Positions 62,690 to 64,000 of a stretch of 64,000 nt of DNA are shown piece by piece. Position 1 is the stretch's first letter. Every line of letters begins with the position of its first letter. Both the position numbers and the translations under genes were made by a program. This stretch comes from Sneathiella marina (GTDB taxonomy: Bacteria; Pseudomonadota; Alphaproteobacteria; Sneathiellales; Sneathiellaceae), in the NCBI RefSeq assembly GCF_023746535.1, contig NZ_CP098747.1, positions 1,370,364-1,434,363 of the forward strand, given 5' to 3'. The notes under the pieces were generated by a model. That model worked only from the letters and a program-made list of their open reading frames with translations, made no database searches and had not been told where the DNA came from.

Positions 62690-63613
62690 ATGAGGGTGTC
62701 TGCGCTAACATCGGCTGTGTTGCATATGCTGATCCTCGTGATCATGTATACCGGCTTGCCGTTATTTACGGACCCGAAGATATATGAACAATCGGCAATC
62801 ATTGAAGTTGAAATCGTTGATATTGCGGATATCACCAATTTGCCTGATCCCGCACCTGAGCCAAAGCCGGAACCAAAGCCAGAACCCGAGCCAAAGCCGG
62901 AACCAAAGCCCGAGCCAAAGTCGGAACCAAAACCGGAGCTCGAACCCGAACCCGAGCCGGCTCCAGAGCCCGAGCCCGCACCTGAACCTGAACCTGAGCC
63001 AGAGCCGGAACCCGCACCAGAGCCAGAACCGGAACCTGCCCCCAAAGTGGTGCAGCCGGTACCGACACCCAAAGTAAAACCGAAACCAAAACCCAAGCCG
63101 AAGCCGGTCGAGCCTAAGAAACCCGAGCCAAAACCAGAAGCGAAACCGAAGAAAAAAACATTTGATTTGAAGCAAATGAAGGCGCTTTTGGATAAGAAGA
63201 AAAAAGAGCAGGCGGCGAGCCAGCCGAAGGAAACTGACACAAAAAAGACAAATTCCACTGAAAAAGTGCGGAATTCATCGACCAAGGCTTCAGATGCCTC
63301 GCTGCCGATGACGCTAGGGGATAAGGATGCTTTGAGACAGCAGGTCCAGAGATGCTGGAGCCCGCCACTTGGAGCTGCGGATGCAGAAGGCCTGATTGTG
63401 ACGTTGGATATAAAATTAAATAAGGACGGCACATTGATTGGTTCTCCAATTATTGCTAATGGTTCATCAATAAAAAGCGACGTCCATCGTGTTGCTGCCG
63501 AAAGCGCGGTCCGGGCAGTTTTACAATGTGGTCCCTATAAATTACCGCTGGAAAAATATGAAAGCTGGCGGGAAGTGAAGATGAATTTCGATCCGAAGGA
63601 TATGTTCAGGTAA
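62690..63613 (+). CDS. tolA: TolA-like protein with Pro/Glu/Lys-rich linker
   Basis: A 307-residue envelope-spanning protein. A single membrane segment (about 8-27) is followed by a low-complexity linker at 53-155 made mostly of PEP and PKP units, then a Lys-rich segment. The C-terminal TolA/TonB-like domain (about 205-307) has [20 protein letters not shown] with Cys222, and Cys280, likely the conserved disulfide. The linker looks like a TonB rod rather than the helical Ala/Lys linker of E. coli TolA. Position and C-terminus support TolA. Confidence 0.88.
   Translation: MRVSALTSAVLHMLILVIMYTGLPLFTDPKIYEQSAIIEVEIVDIADITNLPDPAPEPKPEPKPEPEPKPEPKPEPKSEPKPELEPEPEPAPEPEPAPEPEPEPEPEPAPEPEPEPAPKVVQPVPTPKVKPKPKPKPKPVEPKKPEPKPEAKPKKKTFDLKQMKALLDKKKKEQAASQPKETDTKKTNSTEKVRNSSTKASDASLPMTLGDKDALRQQVQRCWSPPLGAADAEGLIVTLDIKLNKDGTLIGSPIIANGSSIKSDVHRVAAESAVRAVLQCGPYKLPLEKYESWREVKMNFDPKDMFR
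62846..63154 (+). repeat. Pro-Glu/Pro-Lys coding repeat within tolA
   Basis: Degenerate six-base units (GAR/AAR CCN) code for alternating PE and PK steps. Codon choice varies between units, so it is an old repeat, but stretches such as GAGCCAAAGCCGGAACCAAA recur and could expand or shrink by slippage. It also generates long meaningless glycine/serine-rich frames on the other strand. Confidence 0.75.
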
Positions 63614-64000
63614 TGGGAATTGTGATGATTAAAACTCTACGTAGATCTTCTGTTTTCCTGGCTGCATTAGCCCTGCTGCTTGCTTGTTCAAGTGCGGCGA
63701 GAGCCGAGCTTGTCATTGATATTACGCAAGGTAACATCAAGCCCCTGCCAATCGCCGTTACAGATCTCTATAGCCAAACGGAAACGACGGCTAAAATCGG
63801 GAAGCAGATAGCTGAGGTTATCCGCGCCGATCTCGAACGATCTGGCCTTTTCAAACCCATTGACCAACGCGCATTCTTGCAAAAACCAGTCGATTTGCAG
63901 GTTATTCCGGTTTTTGCCAATTGGCGGAAGATAAATGCGCAAGCGCTTTCTACCGGATTGGTGCGTGCGCTGGGGGACGGGCAGATTAATGTTCAGTTCC
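63613..64000 (+). CDS. tolB: Tol-Pal system protein TolB (partial)
   Basis: The gene runs off the right edge; 129 residues are visible. A signal peptide (VFLAALALLLACSSAARA) precedes ELVIDITQGNIKPLPIAV and then IAEVIRADLERSGLFKPID, the N-terminal domain of TolB. The ATG at 63613 overlaps the tolA stop; an ATG at 63625 (MIKTLRRS) is an equally good start. TolB is a periplasmic propeller protein contacting Pal and TolA. The propeller lies outside the window. Confidence 0.92.
   Translation, partial: MGIVMIKTLRRSSVFLAALALLLACSSAARAELVIDITQGNIKPLPIAVTDLYSQTETTAKIGKQIAEVIRADLERSGLFKPIDQRAFLQKPVDLQVIPVFANWRKINAQALSTGLVRALGDGQINVQF

Noticed and set aside
62846-63154. CRISPR-like or non-coding tandem repeat
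   Set aside because: The six-base periodicity is in frame inside tolA and codes for PE and PK steps; there are no unique spacers.
62587-63432. Minus-strand frame of 281 codons rich in Gly, Ser and Phe
   Set aside because: It is the complement of the Pro/Glu repeat of tolA; no ribosome site and the sequence is a mirror of the repeat.

Overview
The window looks like chromosomal DNA of a free-living, Gram-negative alphaproteobacterium. The marks are a RcdA/DUF1465 gene beside rpmE and an ABC exporter, the order zapA - 6S RNA - 5-formyl-THF cyclo-ligase, a tkt-gap-pgk-fba-thiE run, and ruvCAB-ybgC-tolQRAB. Base composition is moderate and even throughout. The gene content recalls Sneathiella-like or other Rhodospirillales-type lineages, but that placement is inference. 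I saw no insertion sequence, prophage, CRISPR array, rRNA or tRNA.

Region 1 (1-10.6 kb) is small-molecule metabolism and export: the tail of a surface-antigen-like protein, an enoyl-CoA hydratase, a lipocalin-like protein, an SGNH hydrolase, a VOC protein, an operon of alpha/beta hydrolase, NTF2-like protein and LysE exporter, a TAXI binding protein paired with a sensor kinase, and a MocR-type regulator divergent from a second LysE exporter across a repeat-rich operator. Region 2 (10.6-21.6 kb) is a complete amino-acid-type ABC importer (livKHMGF) followed by a giant fused indolepyruvate-type ferredoxin oxidoreductase, a TfoX-like protein, an AEC carrier and an AAA ATPase. It reads as an uptake and 2-oxoacid oxidation unit. 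Its two ATPases appear to form one normal and one degenerate ATP site.

Region 3 (21.7-38.5 kb) is mixed: ettA, a DUF2157-type membrane protein pair, a GST, rfbCBD for dTDP-rhamnose, a thioesterase with an acyl-CoA synthetase, two unusual paralogous repeat lipoproteins, a CadD-like transporter, a DoeB-like deacylase, and a second acyl-CoA synthetase with an EamA transporter. Region 4 (38.5-41.9 kb) holds a small heat-shock gene with a ROSE-like RNA-thermometer leader and its own terminator, then rcdA, rpmE and an MsbA-like exporter.

Region 5 (42-55.4 kb, all minus strand) is core envelope and carbon metabolism: two glycosyltransferases behind a MotA-like/MotB-like/OmpA-like trio, then suhB, efp, thiE, fba, pgk, gap and tkt. 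A long inverted repeat lies just upstream of tkt. Region 6 (55.8-64 kb, plus strand) is a DUF4164-like gene with a probable ATT start, zapA, the 6S RNA gene, the cyclo-ligase, a YmdB-type phosphoesterase, yebC, ruvCAB and ybgC-tolQRAB, with tolB cut by the window end.

The observations most worth following are the repeat lipoprotein pair, the asymmetric LivG/LivF ATPase, the proton-channel trio, the TAXI-kinase pair, the phased MocR operator and the heat-shock thermometer leader.
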